Shown in pieces: positions 33,134-42,696 of a DNA stretch of 64,000 nucleotides (position 1 is the first letter of the stretch; the number at the start of each line of letters is the position of its first letter). The position numbers were made by a program, and so were the translations under genes. The notes under the pieces were generated by a model. That model saw only the letters and a program-made list of their open reading frames with translations, searched no databases and had not been told where the DNA came from. The stretch lies in contig NC_019703.1 in NCBI RefSeq assembly GCF_000317045.1, forward strand, positions 1,724,501 through 1,788,500, written 5' to 3'. Source of the stretch: Geitlerinema sp. PCC 7407. GTDB lineage: Bacteria; Cyanobacteriota; Cyanobacteriia; PCC-7407.

Positions 33134-34486
33134 TCAGACTGAATCCTGCATCATTTGCAGAACGAAGTTGGTGTAGACCTCGCCCTTGATGAATTCTGGC
33201 CGCTCCAGAATGCGCTGGTGGAAATTTAGCGTGGTGGGCAGGCCGGTGATCGCACACTCTCGCAGGGCGCGACGCATCCGGGCGATCGCCTCCGTCCGAT
33301 TGGGACCCCACACGATCAGCTTGCCAATCAAAGAATCGTAATAGGGCGGAATTTCATAGTCCGTATAGACATGGGAGTCCATCCGTACTCCCGGCCCACC
33401 CGGCGGCAGATAGCCGCTGATGCGACCAGGATTCGGGCGGAAATTGTAATCTGGGTCCTCGGCATTGATCCGGCACTCGATGGCGTGGCCGTTGAGCTGG
33501 ACCTGCTCCTGGGTAAGAGAAAGGGGTTCTCCCTGGGCAATCCGGATCTGCTCGGCAATCAGGTCTAGCCCCGTGATCATCTCCGTGACGGGGTGCTCCA
33601 CCTGGATGCGGGTGTTCATCTCCATAAAGTAGAAGCTCCCCGACTGATCCAGCAGAAACTCAACCGTACCCGCCCCCACATAGTTAATTGCCTTGGCTAC
33701 GCGCACCGCTGCGTCGCCCATCTTGGTGCGTAGCTCAGGGGTGAGGACGGGGCTAGGAGCTTCTTCTAGGAGCTTTTGGTGACGGCGCTGGATCGAGCAG
33801 TCCCGCTCACCTAGGTGAATCACGTTGCCGTGGCTGTCGGCTAGAATCTGAAACTCGATGTGCCGGGGCCGCTCAATGAACTTCTCTAGATAGACCCCCG
33901 GGTTGCCGAAAGCTGCCTCGGCTTCTCCCTGAGCCGCCAAGAAAAGCTTGATCAGCTCGCTCTCTTCTGGCACGAGGCGCATCCCTCGACCGCCACCACC
34001 GGCGGTCGCCTTGATCATCAGGGGGTAGCCAATTTGACGCGCGATCTCGAGAGCCGCTTTTTCATCTTCGACGAGGCCATCGCTACCAGGGACCGTCGGC
34101 ACGCCAATGCGCAGCATGGTCTCGCGAGCTGTAGATTTGTCGCCCATGGCCCGGATATTGTCCGGAGAGGGGCCAATAAAGCTGATCTGGTGATCGGCGC
34201 AGATCTCGGCGAAGCGAGCGTTTTCGGCCAAAAATCCGTAGCCCGGGTGGATGGCCGTCGCGTTGCGCGTGAGGGCTGCGGCGATGATGTTGGGGATGTT
34301 GAGATAGCTTTTGCCGCTGGGCGGATCGCCGATGCAAACCGCTTCGTCAGCCAACTGGACATGCAGGGCATGGCGGTCAATCGTGGAGTGAACGGCCACC
34401 GTTGCGATCCCCATTTCCTCGCAGGTGCGGAGAATGCGCAGGGCAATTTCCCCCCGATTAGCAATCAAGATTTTTGAGAACCGCAT
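33134..34486 (-). CDS. accC: Acetyl-CoA carboxylase biotin carboxylase subunit
   Basis: A 450-residue biotin carboxylase, the ATP-dependent enzyme that carboxylates biotin on AccB in fatty acid synthesis. [22 protein letters not shown] starts the biotin carboxylase N-domain ([13 protein letters not shown] is diagnostic). [10 protein letters not shown] is the ATP-grasp glycine-rich loop, [16 protein letters not shown] carries the catalytic region, and RINAEDP follows. Length is standard. accB is not adjacent, as is usual in cyanobacteria. Confidence 0.96.
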   Translation of the reverse strand: MRFSKILIANRGEIALRILRTCEEMGIATVAVHSTIDRHALHVQLADEAVCIGDPPSGKSYLNIPNIIAAALTRNATAIHPGYGFLAENARFAEICADHQISFIGPSPDNIRAMGDKSTARETMLRIGVPTVPGSDGLVEDEKAALEIARQIGYPLMIKATAGGGGRGMRLVPEESELIKLFLAAQGEAEAAFGNPGVYLEKFIERPRHIEFQILADSHGNVIHLGERDCSIQRRHQKLLEEAPSPVLTPELRTKMGDAAVRVAKAINYVGAGTVEFLLDQSGSFYFMEMNTRIQVEHPVTEMITGLDLIAEQIRIAQGEPLSLTQEQVQLNGHAIECRINAEDPDYNFRPNPGRISGYLPPGGPGVRMDSHVYTDYEIPPYYDSLIGKLIVWGPNRTEAIARMRRALRECAITGLPTTLNFHQRILERPEFIKGEVYTNFVLQMMQDSV

Positions 34487-34881
34487 TTTCCAGTCTTTTT
34501 AGATGTCGATGAAGGAATGGTTGGGTTGAGTGATCCCAGCAAGCTGTTGGATGGAGTGGGTTGGGGGCGATCGCGCCTGGTTTCCACGGGCTGCCTTCCA
34601 AAGACACTCTGGCCCTGGGAGCAAGACAGCCGAGGGAAGCGAAACTGCTCAGCCCTGGAGATTTGACAAGGCATCGGATCGCATTGCCTGTGGGAATTCA
34701 CGCTGGTTTGGCCCGGTAGCTCATCCTACCACGCAGTGGTCGGCAACTTGCGCTCCCGAAAACGAGGGTGGAGGCGATCGCCCGACTTTTTGGGTCGGGG
34801 GTATTGCATTCTTTGGATAATCGGCTATGCTTGTAAAGCGACACGATTCGCCGCTGGCGAAAATTTGTTGTGTCTCCCCAC
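34487..34881. other. Intergenic region accC / tRNA-Leu
   Basis: 395 bases with no gene. It holds the accC leader, two HIP1-like sites (near 34568 and 34773) and a candidate promoter for tRNA-Leu at 34804-34831. Confidence 0.5.
34804..34831 (+). promoter_or_regulatory. Promoter candidate for tRNA-Leu
   Basis: TTGCAT (34804-34809), a 16-base spacer, and TATGCT (34826-34831). Transcription would start about 45 bases before the tRNA. Confidence 0.4.
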
Positions 34882-34963
34882 GCGGATGTGGTGGAATTGG
34901 TAGACACGCACGCTTGAGGGGCGTGTGGCGTTAGCCTTGCGAGTTCGAGTCTCGCCATCCGCA
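34882..34963 (+). tRNA. tRNA-Leu (anticodon GAG)
   Basis: An 82-nt class II tRNA. The acceptor arms GCGGATG (34882-34888) and CATCCGC (34956-34962) pair fully, with A as discriminator. The anticodon stem CACGC/GCGTG encloses TTGAGGG, giving anticodon GAG (34916-34918). A short variable arm and the T-loop sequence GTTCGAGTC are present. The CCA end is not encoded. A terminator follows at 34982-35009. Confidence 0.95.
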
Positions 34964-35276
34964 TACTTCTGCAAATTGTCGAAAGCTCCTGGTTATTGCC
35001 GGGAGCTTTTGCGTTTGGAAGCGTTTTGGGTTTGCTGAAGTGCCAGAGCATCAGGTGCCTCTCAGCAGCGAACTGAAACTTGCAAGGGGGTTTTCCCGGA
35101 AGACCCTTTGCAACTAATTTGGGGCAGCTTGGGGTTTAACCTCTGTAATTTTGCTGAGAGAATTTGAGTTGCCTGGGAGGATTCCAGGTAAGGTATAGAT
35201 AGCCCGCTGCGCCCAGATCTGCTTGCGAGTTGTCCTGCCTTCGGTCATTGCTAGTCTCCGCTTGTTGCTCTGACCT
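34964..35276. other. Intergenic region tRNA-Leu / sensor kinase
   Basis: 313 bases. It holds the tRNA terminator and, near 35169-35199, a weak promoter candidate (TTGCCT, 19 bases, TATAGA) for the histidine kinase at 35277. Nothing else recognised. Confidence 0.45.
34982..35012 (+). terminator. Intrinsic terminator of tRNA-Leu
   Basis: AAAGCTCCTGG (34982-34992) pairs with CCGGGAGCTTT (34999-35009) around TTATTG, with one wobble pair. The stem ends in TTTT before GCGTTT. Confidence 0.75.
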
Positions 35277-38200
35277 ATGACCCCTGAAGTTCTTCAACAT
35301 CTCCTAGATGCGTGTCAGGACAGCGAATTTGTCGAGGCGCTGCTTCGCCTTTTGCGCGATGGCCAATCTGATGAGGGCTTGGGTGAAGTTTTTTTGACGC
35401 TGGGGCCGGTGGTGGAGCGATTGCGTCAGGCGATCGCCATTACCGATGCGCGCCGACACGTGGTGGCCTGGAATCGAGCAGCGGAGGAGTTGCTCCAGTG
35501 GCCCATGATGGAGGTGCTGGGGCGGCCTTTGGATCGATTTTTCCAGGCCTATGCTGCGCATCGGGATGGTGAGCGACTGCTGACGTGGTTGGCTAAGGGG
35601 ACGGGGTGGTGCCAAGGCTGGATCTTGAGGCGTCAAGACGGTACGCCGGTGCCGGTACAGATGATGCATTTGGGGTTTCATGATTTTGCGGGAGATCTGA
35701 CTGGCTTTTTAACCGTTTTGGTGCCGACGCAGGAGCTACCGGAGGCGTCGCATCTGGCGGCTGTACTGCACCGGCGAGAGGTGCCTACTCCGGCGGATGT
35801 GATGAGCTACCTCGATCGCCCGGCTGTGCATTTCAAAGATGCGTTTATGGCCTTGGATCAAGCGTTTCGCGTGCGCTTTGTCAGTGCTGGGGCGGAGCAG
35901 GTCTTGGGGCGATCGCGTTCGGATCTCCTGGACCAAAACCTGCGATCGGCTCTGGTAGGCCACTTGACTCCTGAAACCCTGGCGGCCTTGCAGCGGAGCA
36001 TGGTGGAGGAGGTGGCGATCGAAATCGAGGAGTTTTGTCGCCTGCGGCAGCGCTGGCTCTCTATCTATATGTATCCGGTGGCGGGGGGCCTAGAGCTGTA
36101 TCTCCACGACATTACGGAGCAGCGGCGGGTGCGCCACGCCCTGGAGGCGAGTGAATACCAGTTTTGGCGGCTCGTGGAGACGATGAATGAGGGCTTTGCG
36201 ATTTGCGATGCGACCAATCAGCTGCTCTATGAAAATGAAAAGCTGCGGGAGATGCTGGGGGGCGATCGCAGCTCGCTGATTGGGCGATCGCTGCGGGACT
36301 ACTTGGCCCCTGAGAGTCTTGCGGTCTTCGATGCGCATCTTGAGCAGGTGCGGCGCGGTGCTCGGAGCGCGGTGGAGCTTGCCTGGAGCAACGATAGTCT
36401 AGGCCAGGTCTACACCATCCTCTCGACGGTGCCAGCGGCGGATTTTGGCGAGAATCAGCGCCACAGCTTTCATATCCTGACGGATATCACCCAGCGCAAA
36501 CGGGCTGAGCAGGCCCTCCATCAACAGGTGGAGCGCGAAAAGCTGATGGGGGCTGTCATCCAGCGCATTCGGCGATCGCTCGATCTCAACACCATTTTGT
36601 CTACCACCGTCTCGGAAGTTCGGCAGCTCCTGGCCATGGACCGCGTGCTGATTTGCTGTCTGGAGGAGGACGGCAGCGGCAGTGTTCTGGTGGAATCGGT
36701 GGGGCCGGACTGGCGACCTATGCTGAATACGCAGCTGGCCCAGGGGTGGCTGCGTCCAGCCACCTGGAAAAGCTTTCAGCAGGGGAGCGTGCAGGCGATC
36801 GCCGATGCATCAGCGGTGGCGCTGAGCTGGGGGCAGAGCGCCGGTCAAGATGATTTTCAGATTCAGGCCAGCCTGACGGCGCCGATCTTGGTGGGCGATC
36901 GCCGGTTGTGGGGCCTGTTGATGACCCATCAGTGCAGCAGCACCCGTCAGTGGGACCCGCTCGAAATGGATCTGCTGCGGCACCTCGCCAGCCAAGTGGG
37001 CATCGCTATTCAACAGTCGATGTTTTATCAAGAGGTCCAAACCCTCAAAGCCGACCTAGAAGTCCAGGTTCAGCGACGAACCGCTCAGCTTCAGCAGTCC
37101 CTCGACCACGAAGCGACCCTCAAGCGCCTGACCGATCGCGTCCGCGACAGCCTCGACGAGCACCAGATTGTCCAGGTGGCTGTCCAGGAAGTGGCCCTCG
37201 TTCTCAAGGCCAACTGCTGCAACGCGGCCATGTACGACCTCGAGAAAGGCATTTCGACTATTTGCTATGAGTATGCGGCCTCCATTCCGGGGTCCCAGGG
37301 CCGGGTGACGCGCTTGGCCAACTTTCCCGAAATCTACGCCCAGCTTTGCGACGGTCTGTATTTTCAGTTTTGCTCGATTACGCCGAACCCGGTGCGGGGC
37401 CGAGTCGCGATGCTGGCTTGCCCCATGTTTGACGATCAGGGCGTGCTGGGGGACTTGTGGCTGGTCAACCACCAAGACTATATGTTTAGCGAACTGGAAA
37501 TTCGCTTCGTGCAGCAAATCGCGAACCAGTGCGCCATCGCGCTCCGCCAAGCGCGCCTGTATCAGGCCTCGCAGGCCCAGGTGCAGGAGCTCGAAAAGCT
37601 CAATCGCCTCAAGGATGATTTCCTAAGCACCGTCTCCCACGAGCTGCGCACTCCCATCTCGAATATGAAGATGGCGATCCACATGCTCAAGCTGGCGCCT
37701 AGCGAGGCTAAACGAGAACAGTACCTGGACATCCTCCAGGCTGAATGCCACCGCGAGTCGGACCTAATCAACGATCTGCTCGATCTCCAGCGCCTTGAGG
37801 CGGAGGTCTATCCGAGTACCTGTCAGTCGGTGGATTTGGAGACGTGGCTGCCGACGCTGGTACACCCCTTTGAGTCGCGGATTCATGGCCATCGGCAGCG
37901 GCTCAAGGTGGCGCTGACAAGGCCCCTGCCGGTGGTGACCTGCGATCGCAACAGTCTAGAGCGGGTGATCGCAGAACTGCTCAATAACGCTTGCAAGTAC
38001 ACGCCAGCGGGCGGCGAAATCCATTTTTGCGGGCGGCGATCGCGGCGAGCCAGTCCTCCAGGGACTGCCCTGCTCATTCTGTCGGTCAAAAACCAGGCTG
38101 AAATTCCCCCCGCAGACCTAAACCGGGTTTTCGAGAAGTTCTATCGCGTGCCGAACGGGGATCCCTGGAAGCAGGGTGGCACAGGATTGGGGCTTGCTCT

Positions 38201-38309
38201 GGTCAAGTGTTTGGTCAAGCAGCTCAATGGCACCATCCGCGCTAGCAGCGGCGGCGGCTGGACCACCTTCACGCTGCAACTGGTTTTGACCCTTTTCCCA
38301 GAATCTTGA
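35277..38309 (+). CDS. Multi-domain sensor histidine kinase (PAS-PAS-PAS-GAF-GAF-HisKA-HATPase)
   Basis: A 1010-residue soluble kinase without transmembrane segments. Approximate domains: PAS 50-165, PAS 175-285, PAS 290-410, GAF 425-590, coiled coil, GAF 620-770, HisKA with LSTVSHELRTP (phosphorylated His near 788), HATPase with ELLNNACKYTP (N box) and GTGLGLALVK (G2 box). The G1 box, normally DxGxG, reads VKNQAEIPPADL, a degenerate form seen in some cyanobacterial kinases, so ATP binding needs checking. No GAF cysteine in the usual bilin-attachment context is evident. No response regulator is adjacent. The gene is convergent with another kinase 23 bases away. Confidence 0.9.
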   Translation: MTPEVLQHLLDACQDSEFVEALLRLLRDGQSDEGLGEVFLTLGPVVERLRQAIAITDARRHVVAWNRAAEELLQWPMMEVLGRPLDRFFQAYAAHRDGERLLTWLAKGTGWCQGWILRRQDGTPVPVQMMHLGFHDFAGDLTGFLTVLVPTQELPEASHLAAVLHRREVPTPADVMSYLDRPAVHFKDAFMALDQAFRVRFVSAGAEQVLGRSRSDLLDQNLRSALVGHLTPETLAALQRSMVEEVAIEIEEFCRLRQRWLSIYMYPVAGGLELYLHDITEQRRVRHALEASEYQFWRLVETMNEGFAICDATNQLLYENEKLREMLGGDRSSLIGRSLRDYLAPESLAVFDAHLEQVRRGARSAVELAWSNDSLGQVYTILSTVPAADFGENQRHSFHILTDITQRKRAEQALHQQVEREKLMGAVIQRIRRSLDLNTILSTTVSEVRQLLAMDRVLICCLEEDGSGSVLVESVGPDWRPMLNTQLAQGWLRPATWKSFQQGSVQAIADASAVALSWGQSAGQDDFQIQASLTAPILVGDRRLWGLLMTHQCSSTRQWDPLEMDLLRHLASQVGIAIQQSMFYQEVQTLKADLEVQVQRRTAQLQQSLDHEATLKRLTDRVRDSLDEHQIVQVAVQEVALVLKANCCNAAMYDLEKGISTICYEYAASIPGSQGRVTRLANFPEIYAQLCDGLYFQFCSITPNPVRGRVAMLACPMFDDQGVLGDLWLVNHQDYMFSELEIRFVQQIANQCAIALRQARLYQASQAQVQELEKLNRLKDDFLSTVSHELRTPISNMKMAIHMLKLAPSEAKREQYLDILQAECHRESDLINDLLDLQRLEAEVYPSTCQSVDLETWLPTLVHPFESRIHGHRQRLKVALTRPLPVVTCDRNSLERVIAELLNNACKYTPAGGEIHFCGRRSRRASPPGTALLILSVKNQAEIPPADLNRVFEKFYRVPNGDPWKQGGTGLGLALVKCLVKQLNGTIRASSGGGWTTFTLQLVLTLFPES

Positions 38310-38331
38310 GCGGAGGCTGGGGGCGTAGGCG

Positions 38332-40194
38332 TTAAGCCACGGCTTCCGGTAGGCTCTTGCTCTGGCAAGCCGGGATCTCAATGATGAACTCCGTGCCCCG
38401 GCCAGCCTCCGAGAGGCACTCCATTCTGCCGCCGTGGCGATCGACCACGATCTGATAGCTGATCGAGAGACCGAGTCCGGTGCCCTTGCCCACGGGCTTG
38501 GTGGTAAAGAAGGGGCTGAAAATGTGCTCCTGGACGCTGGCGCTGATGCCGGGGCCGTTGTCGCGAATGTGAATGGCGATCGCAGACTCGCTGAGCGATC
38601 GCGTGGTGATCGTGATCTGGCTGGGCTCCTGGGCGATCGCCTCCACAGAGCGCTCACTATCTCGCTCCTCCAGCGCATCGATTGCATTGGACAGCAAATT
38701 CATAAAAACCTGATTGAGCTGTCCCGCATAGCATTCCACCTTGGGCAAATTGCCGTACTCTTTCACCAGCTGAATCGCTATCTGGCCCGCCTTTGCCTTC
38801 AGGCGATTTTGCAAAATCATCAGCGTGCTGTCGATGCCTTCATGGATATCCACCGCCTTGCACTCCGACTCGTCCACCCGCGAAAACGTGCGCAGAGACA
38901 GCACAATCTGCCGAATTCGGTCGGCCCCCACGCGCATTGACGCTACCAGCTTGGGCAGATCCTCCGTCACGAACTCCAGATCCATCTCCTCGATCTCTTC
39001 TTGGATCTCTGGCGGCGGCGTCGGATAGTGCTGCTGAAACTGCTCAATAAGATGGAGCAAGTCTTCTACGTACTGGCTGGCCGGGGCCAAATTGCCGTAG
39101 ATAAAGTTGATGGGATTGTTGATTTCGTGGGCGATCCCTGCAACCAGCTGTCCCAAGCTAGACATCTTTTCGCTCTGGACCAGATGCGTTTGGGTCCTTT
39201 GAAGATCGCGCAACGTCTCCTCAATGCGCTGGGCCTGCAATCGCAGCGCCTGCTCTGACTCGCGCAGCGCCATCTCCGCCGCCTTGCGCTGGGTAATGTC
39301 GTGCATCGCCACCACAGCCCCGAGGGGTTGCCCTGCCGAGTCGACGATTAGGCGGCCATTGGCCAGGAGCGTTCGTGGCGTCCCCTCACGCGGCGCGATC
39401 ACCATTTCGGCATTCTCGACGACTTCGCCCTTGAGAGCCCGAAACAGCGGAATGTCCTCCATGGTCATCGGGCGACCGTCAGGCCGGTAGAGATTGTAAT
39501 ATTGCGACCATTGATCGGGGGGCAGGGGCTCGGCGGGCAAGCCGTGAAACTCTCGAGTTGCCCGGTTGAACAGGTTCAGTGTGCCGTTGGCGTCGCAGGC
39601 GACGATGCCGGCCTCGACGCTTTCGAGCATCGCGCTGAGAAACTCGCGCTCTTTCCGCAAGTCGGCCTCGATGCGACGGCGATCGCCAATTTCGGTCCGC
39701 AGCTGCGACACGACCTTCGATAGCTGCGTTGTCTGTTCTTTTACCTTCTGCTTGAGGGTTTCGTTGGCTTGCTGGAGAGACACCTGGGCCTGCTTGCGCT
39801 CGGTGATATCCATCCAGACCCCCAGGGTGTAGATCTTTCCTTCACGCTCTACCCGATCGGCAGTCATTTGGGCTTGCCGAATATCCCCCGATCGACAATA
39901 GATAGACAGCTCTAAACACTGGGACGAACCCACCGGCGCTTGAGAGAGCCCCAGCAGCATTTCGGCCTCTCCCGCTGGCAGCACCAGCAGATCGTCGAGC
40001 AGTTGACCTACAAGATCGCTGCTGCTCCAGCCGTAGAGCGCCTCAAAGCCTGGATTGGTTTGCAGAATTCGTCTCTGGTTGTCCAAGATGCAGAGAGCAA
40101 TCTGAGCGCGATCGCACAGGGTCAGGATCGCATCGCCCAGCTTCAGGGTTTGCAGCGCTTGGGAAAAAGACGAAGGAAAAGAAACCTGCTTCAT
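38332..40194 (-). CDS. PAS-domain sensor histidine kinase
   Basis: A 620-residue soluble kinase. PAS domain near residues 20-135 (ending GVWMDITERK), coiled coil to about 180, second PAS about 185-310 (ending VAMHDITQRKAAE), then a coiled-coil linker, HisKA with LVAGIAHEINNPINF (phosphorylated His near 356), and HATPase with MNLLSNAIDAL (N box), IRDNGPGI (G1) and GKGTGLGLSIS (G2). All catalytic boxes are intact, in contrast to the convergent kinase. The AHEINNP type is common in cyanobacterial kinases that sense through PAS. It has no adjacent cognate regulator. Confidence 0.92.
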   Translation of the reverse strand: MKQVSFPSSFSQALQTLKLGDAILTLCDRAQIALCILDNQRRILQTNPGFEALYGWSSSDLVGQLLDDLLVLPAGEAEMLLGLSQAPVGSSQCLELSIYCRSGDIRQAQMTADRVEREGKIYTLGVWMDITERKQAQVSLQQANETLKQKVKEQTTQLSKVVSQLRTEIGDRRRIEADLRKEREFLSAMLESVEAGIVACDANGTLNLFNRATREFHGLPAEPLPPDQWSQYYNLYRPDGRPMTMEDIPLFRALKGEVVENAEMVIAPREGTPRTLLANGRLIVDSAGQPLGAVVAMHDITQRKAAEMALRESEQALRLQAQRIEETLRDLQRTQTHLVQSEKMSSLGQLVAGIAHEINNPINFIYGNLAPASQYVEDLLHLIEQFQQHYPTPPPEIQEEIEEMDLEFVTEDLPKLVASMRVGADRIRQIVLSLRTFSRVDESECKAVDIHEGIDSTLMILQNRLKAKAGQIAIQLVKEYGNLPKVECYAGQLNQVFMNLLSNAIDALEERDSERSVEAIAQEPSQITITTRSLSESAIAIHIRDNGPGISASVQEHIFSPFFTTKPVGKGTGLGLSISYQIVVDRHGGRMECLSEAGRGTEFIIEIPACQSKSLPEAVA

Positions 40195-40870
40195 TGTGCG
40201 AGAGGAGTTGGAAGAGCGTTGATCACCTCAGCTAGAGTTCGCCATCAACCGAAAACACACACACATAGTTCCCAACCACTGCGCCCGGACAACCCTCGTT
40301 TGAGTAGTTGAAGTTTCATCGAACCCCAAACTCCAGTTTTAAGCTGCTGTCAAAGCGTAGAAAGACGCTTGATTTTGTAGAGCCCCCGAGGACTTGGGGG
40401 GAAGCAGCACTGAGCGCTTGTGGGCTCGAACCGCGAGGAGTCAGGGCTGGATGCCTTTAGCAGAAGTTATAAAAAGTCTTGCGGCTCCATTCTCCTTTCC
40501 AAGGTACTGCATCCTTTTGGAGTCTGGAGAAAAAACTGCCCCTCCTTGGCCCTGATTTCAGTGCTCGAAGGATGGAGGGACGATAACATACTCCCCAAAA
40601 ACAAACTGCCCCACAGCTTGGAGGCTGCGGGGCACAGGGACAGTTAAACGCTACGTACATTCTGGTCTCAGGATCCTGGAGGAACGATCGCCCTTGTGCC
40701 GATTTTCACAGTGTCCACAGACTGTCCACTCCCGAGACACATCCCAAGGCGTATCAAAAACCGTAACTGACGCCACCTCCATCGACCCAGGCGATATCGT
40801 GAAAACTATAGAACCTCATGCATCTGAGCCAGCAGCCCTTCCCAGGCTGCTTTTTCGTTGGGAGCGCGTT
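40195..40870. other. 676-base region without a gene
   Basis: It contains a minus-strand terminator-like hairpin (40607-40634) and otherwise low-scoring short frames. The region has little HIP1 content compared with surrounding sequence. It might hold a small RNA, but I see no diagnostic feature. Confidence 0.45.
40607..40634 (-). terminator. Minus-strand intrinsic terminator
   Basis: TGCCCC and CAGC (40607-40617) pair with GCTG and GGGGCA (40624-40634), with one A/C mismatch, around a 6-base loop. Read on the minus strand the stem is followed by GTTTGTTTTTGG. It lies about 240 bases after the 40871 gene's stop and likely ends that transcript. Confidence 0.6.
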
Positions 40871-41338
40871 TCACAGAACGTGGGTCAGCACCCACTGAAT
40901 GTTGTAGGTGGCCCAGCCAGCCCCCAACCCCGCAAAAGCGATGACAATGAGCAGCCAAAAGGATTGGCGCTCGTTGAAGCCGCCGGTTTGGAGATCTAGG
41001 CGGACTAGCGCTTCGGAGGCCACCAGGACCAGCAGGTAGGCGAAGACGTGGATCCAGGTGAGCATGACCACCACCAAAAATGCCCCGCCCACGGCGGCGA
41101 CAAAGGAGGTCAAGTTGCTCTTGAACCACTGATTAATGATGCGCTCGAGGGTGCGCAGCGGGGAGGTGGTAATGAAAGCGAGCATGACCGCCAGTAGCTC
41201 GGCTGGCAGCCACAAAGCCCACCAGTGGTGGGCAATTTTGATTTCTGCGATCGACCAGCCGAAGGTGCCGTAGGCGATCAGCATTAGCAGGAGAGAAACC
41301 CAAGGCAGTCTTTGTAGAAACTGGAGTACAGCGGGCAT
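40871..41338 (-). CDS. Four-helix membrane protein of unknown function
   Basis: A 155-residue membrane protein I do not recognise. Four hydrophobic segments: about 13-30 (VSLLLMLIAYGTFGWSI), 40-58, 82-105 (FVAAVGGAFLVVVMLTWIHV) and 125-145 (FWLLIVIAFAGLGAGWATY). Between segments 2 and 3 is a conserved-looking amphipathic stretch (LRTLERIINQWFKSNLTS). It follows the ferredoxin gene by 29 bases on the same strand, so the two probably form an operon; electron delivery to a membrane site is one possible reading. Confidence 0.65.
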   Translation of the reverse strand: MPAVLQFLQRLPWVSLLLMLIAYGTFGWSIAEIKIAHHWWALWLPAELLAVMLAFITTSPLRTLERIINQWFKSNLTSFVAAVGGAFLVVVMLTWIHVFAYLLVLVASEALVRLDLQTGGFNERQSFWLLIVIAFAGLGAGWATYNIQWVLTHVL

Positions 41339-41367
41339 GATGGAACGAAAGCAAGAAGGACGCTAAG

Positions 41368-41772
41368 TCAAAGATCTGTGGCGATCGCCTGCACTGGGCA
41401 GGTGGGGACACACTGTTCACAGACGATGCAGCGCGATCGCGTGAAGGTCAGTCGGAAGGTCTTGGGATCGAGGGTGAGCGCCTCAGTGGGACAAACCCCC
41501 GTACACAGACCACAGTGTACACAAATTTCTTCGTCGATGAGAATTTCGCGGCTAGCGAGGGAAACCCCGATATCCTGCGATCGCAGCCAGTCAATGGCAG
41601 CATCGAGTTCATCAATATCCCCCGACAACTCCACCACCAGCTTACCGATTTGGTTGGGAGCGACCTGGGCCCGGATGATGTTTGCCGCAACGTTGAAATC
41701 TTTGGCCAGGCGGTAGGTTACGGGCATATGCACCGATCGCCGAGGAAACGTAAGCGTGACGCGTTTTTTCAC
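41368..41772 (-). CDS. NIL-domain 2x[4Fe-4S] ferredoxin
   Basis: A 134-residue protein. Residues 1-75 form a NIL domain (RRSVHMPVTYRLAKDFNV, then VVELSGDIDELDAAIDWL), the small regulatory-type domain also found next to methionine importers. Residues 80-130 are a bacterial ferredoxin with C84, C87, C90, C94 (CVHCGLCTGVCP) and C115, C118, C121, C125 (CIVCEQCVPTCP). Such NIL-ferredoxins are conserved in cyanobacteria and methanogens and have been associated with sulfur and homocysteine metabolism. It is upstream of a four-helix membrane protein on the same strand. Confidence 0.9.
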   Translation of the reverse strand: MKKRVTLTFPRRSVHMPVTYRLAKDFNVAANIIRAQVAPNQIGKLVVELSGDIDELDAAIDWLRSQDIGVSLASREILIDEEICVHCGLCTGVCPTEALTLDPKTFRLTFTRSRCIVCEQCVPTCPVQAIATDL

Positions 41773-41878
41773 AAGTTGGGCAGCGAAAACTGTAGCTAGC
41801 CCTAGCTTAGCACCGGGGTTCCTTCCCCTGGCCTAGCCCTTGGGAGAGAGCCGTGATTTCCAGCAGAAACTGCCTATA

Positions 41879-41911
41879 CCGAAAGAGATATTTATACCGG
41901 GTCACTTTCGG
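41879..41911. promoter_or_regulatory. Inverted repeat upstream of response regulator
   Basis: CCGAAAG (41879-41885) and CTTTCGG (41905-41911) flank 19 bases that include TTTATACC. It ends 64 bases before the response regulator ATG and could be an autoregulatory site. Confidence 0.4.
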
Positions 41912-41975
41912 AATCCCTGTAGACTGGTTTTCAAAGATTGCTCCTTAAAATCCCCAAAAATCCTTAGAAACGACG

Positions 41976-42692
41976 ATGAGTGACATCCGTGTTGTCTTGA
42001 TTGAAGACCATGACCTAACGCGCGTGGGCCTGCGTACAGCGCTCCAGCAGCGGGACGGCATTCAGGTGGTGGGAGAGGCGCCCAATGCGACGGAGGGGCT
42101 GCGAATTCTCAAATCCGCGCAGCCGGATGTGGCCGTGGTGGACATCGGCTTACCGGATATGGACGGTATCGAGCTGACTCGCCAGTTTCGCGAAGGGGCA
42201 GTCGAGGGCGATCCGGCCACGAAGATTTTGATTTTGACCATGCATGACAATGAGGATGCCGTGCTCTCTGCCTTTGCGGCGGGGGCCGACTCCTACTGCA
42301 TGAAGGATGTCAGCATTGACAAGCTGATCGAGGCGCTCCATGTGACCCACGAGGGCAACGCCTGGATCGACCCGGCGATCGCGCGCATCGTGCTGAGCCA
42401 GAGCCGCAAGGTGCCGGAGGTGACGGTGCCTGCCGAGACGAAAACCATCGCCGCCGATGCGGGCCAGCCAGAAGAGTACGAGCAGATCCTGGAGGCCTAC
42501 CCCCTGACGGAGCGAGAGCTAGAAGTGCTCGAGCTGATCGTGGCTGGATGCAGCAACGCGGCGATCGCCGAAAAGCTCTACATCACGGTGGGCACCGTCA
42601 AAACCCACGTCCGCAACATTCTCAACAAGCTCTGCGCTGATGACCGGACCCAGGCAGCGGTGCGCGCCCTGCGATCGGGCTTGGTGGAATAG
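41976..42692 (+). CDS. NarL/FixJ-type response regulator
   Basis: A 238-residue two-domain regulator. The receiver occupies residues 1-125: acidic pocket in IEDHD, phospho-acceptor D56 in VVDIGLP, T/S in ILTMHD, and K in CMKDVS. A linker of about 45 residues (140-175) is charged. The LuxR-type helix-turn-helix covers 175-235, with LTERELEVLELIVAGCSN and VGTVKTHVRNILNKL. It is an orphan here, since the nearest kinases are 1.8 kb and further away and face other directions, though they are plausible partners. The inverted repeat at 41879-41911 suggests autoregulation. Confidence 0.9.
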   Translation: MSDIRVVLIEDHDLTRVGLRTALQQRDGIQVVGEAPNATEGLRILKSAQPDVAVVDIGLPDMDGIELTRQFREGAVEGDPATKILILTMHDNEDAVLSAFAAGADSYCMKDVSIDKLIEALHVTHEGNAWIDPAIARIVLSQSRKVPEVTVPAETKTIAADAGQPEEYEQILEAYPLTERELEVLELIVAGCSNAAIAEKLYITVGTVKTHVRNILNKLCADDRTQAAVRALRSGLVE

Positions 42693-42696
42693 CGCT

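Noticed and set aside
40420-40647. Plus-strand 75-codon frame
   Set aside because: Runs into a minus-strand terminator hairpin, and composition is not coding-like.
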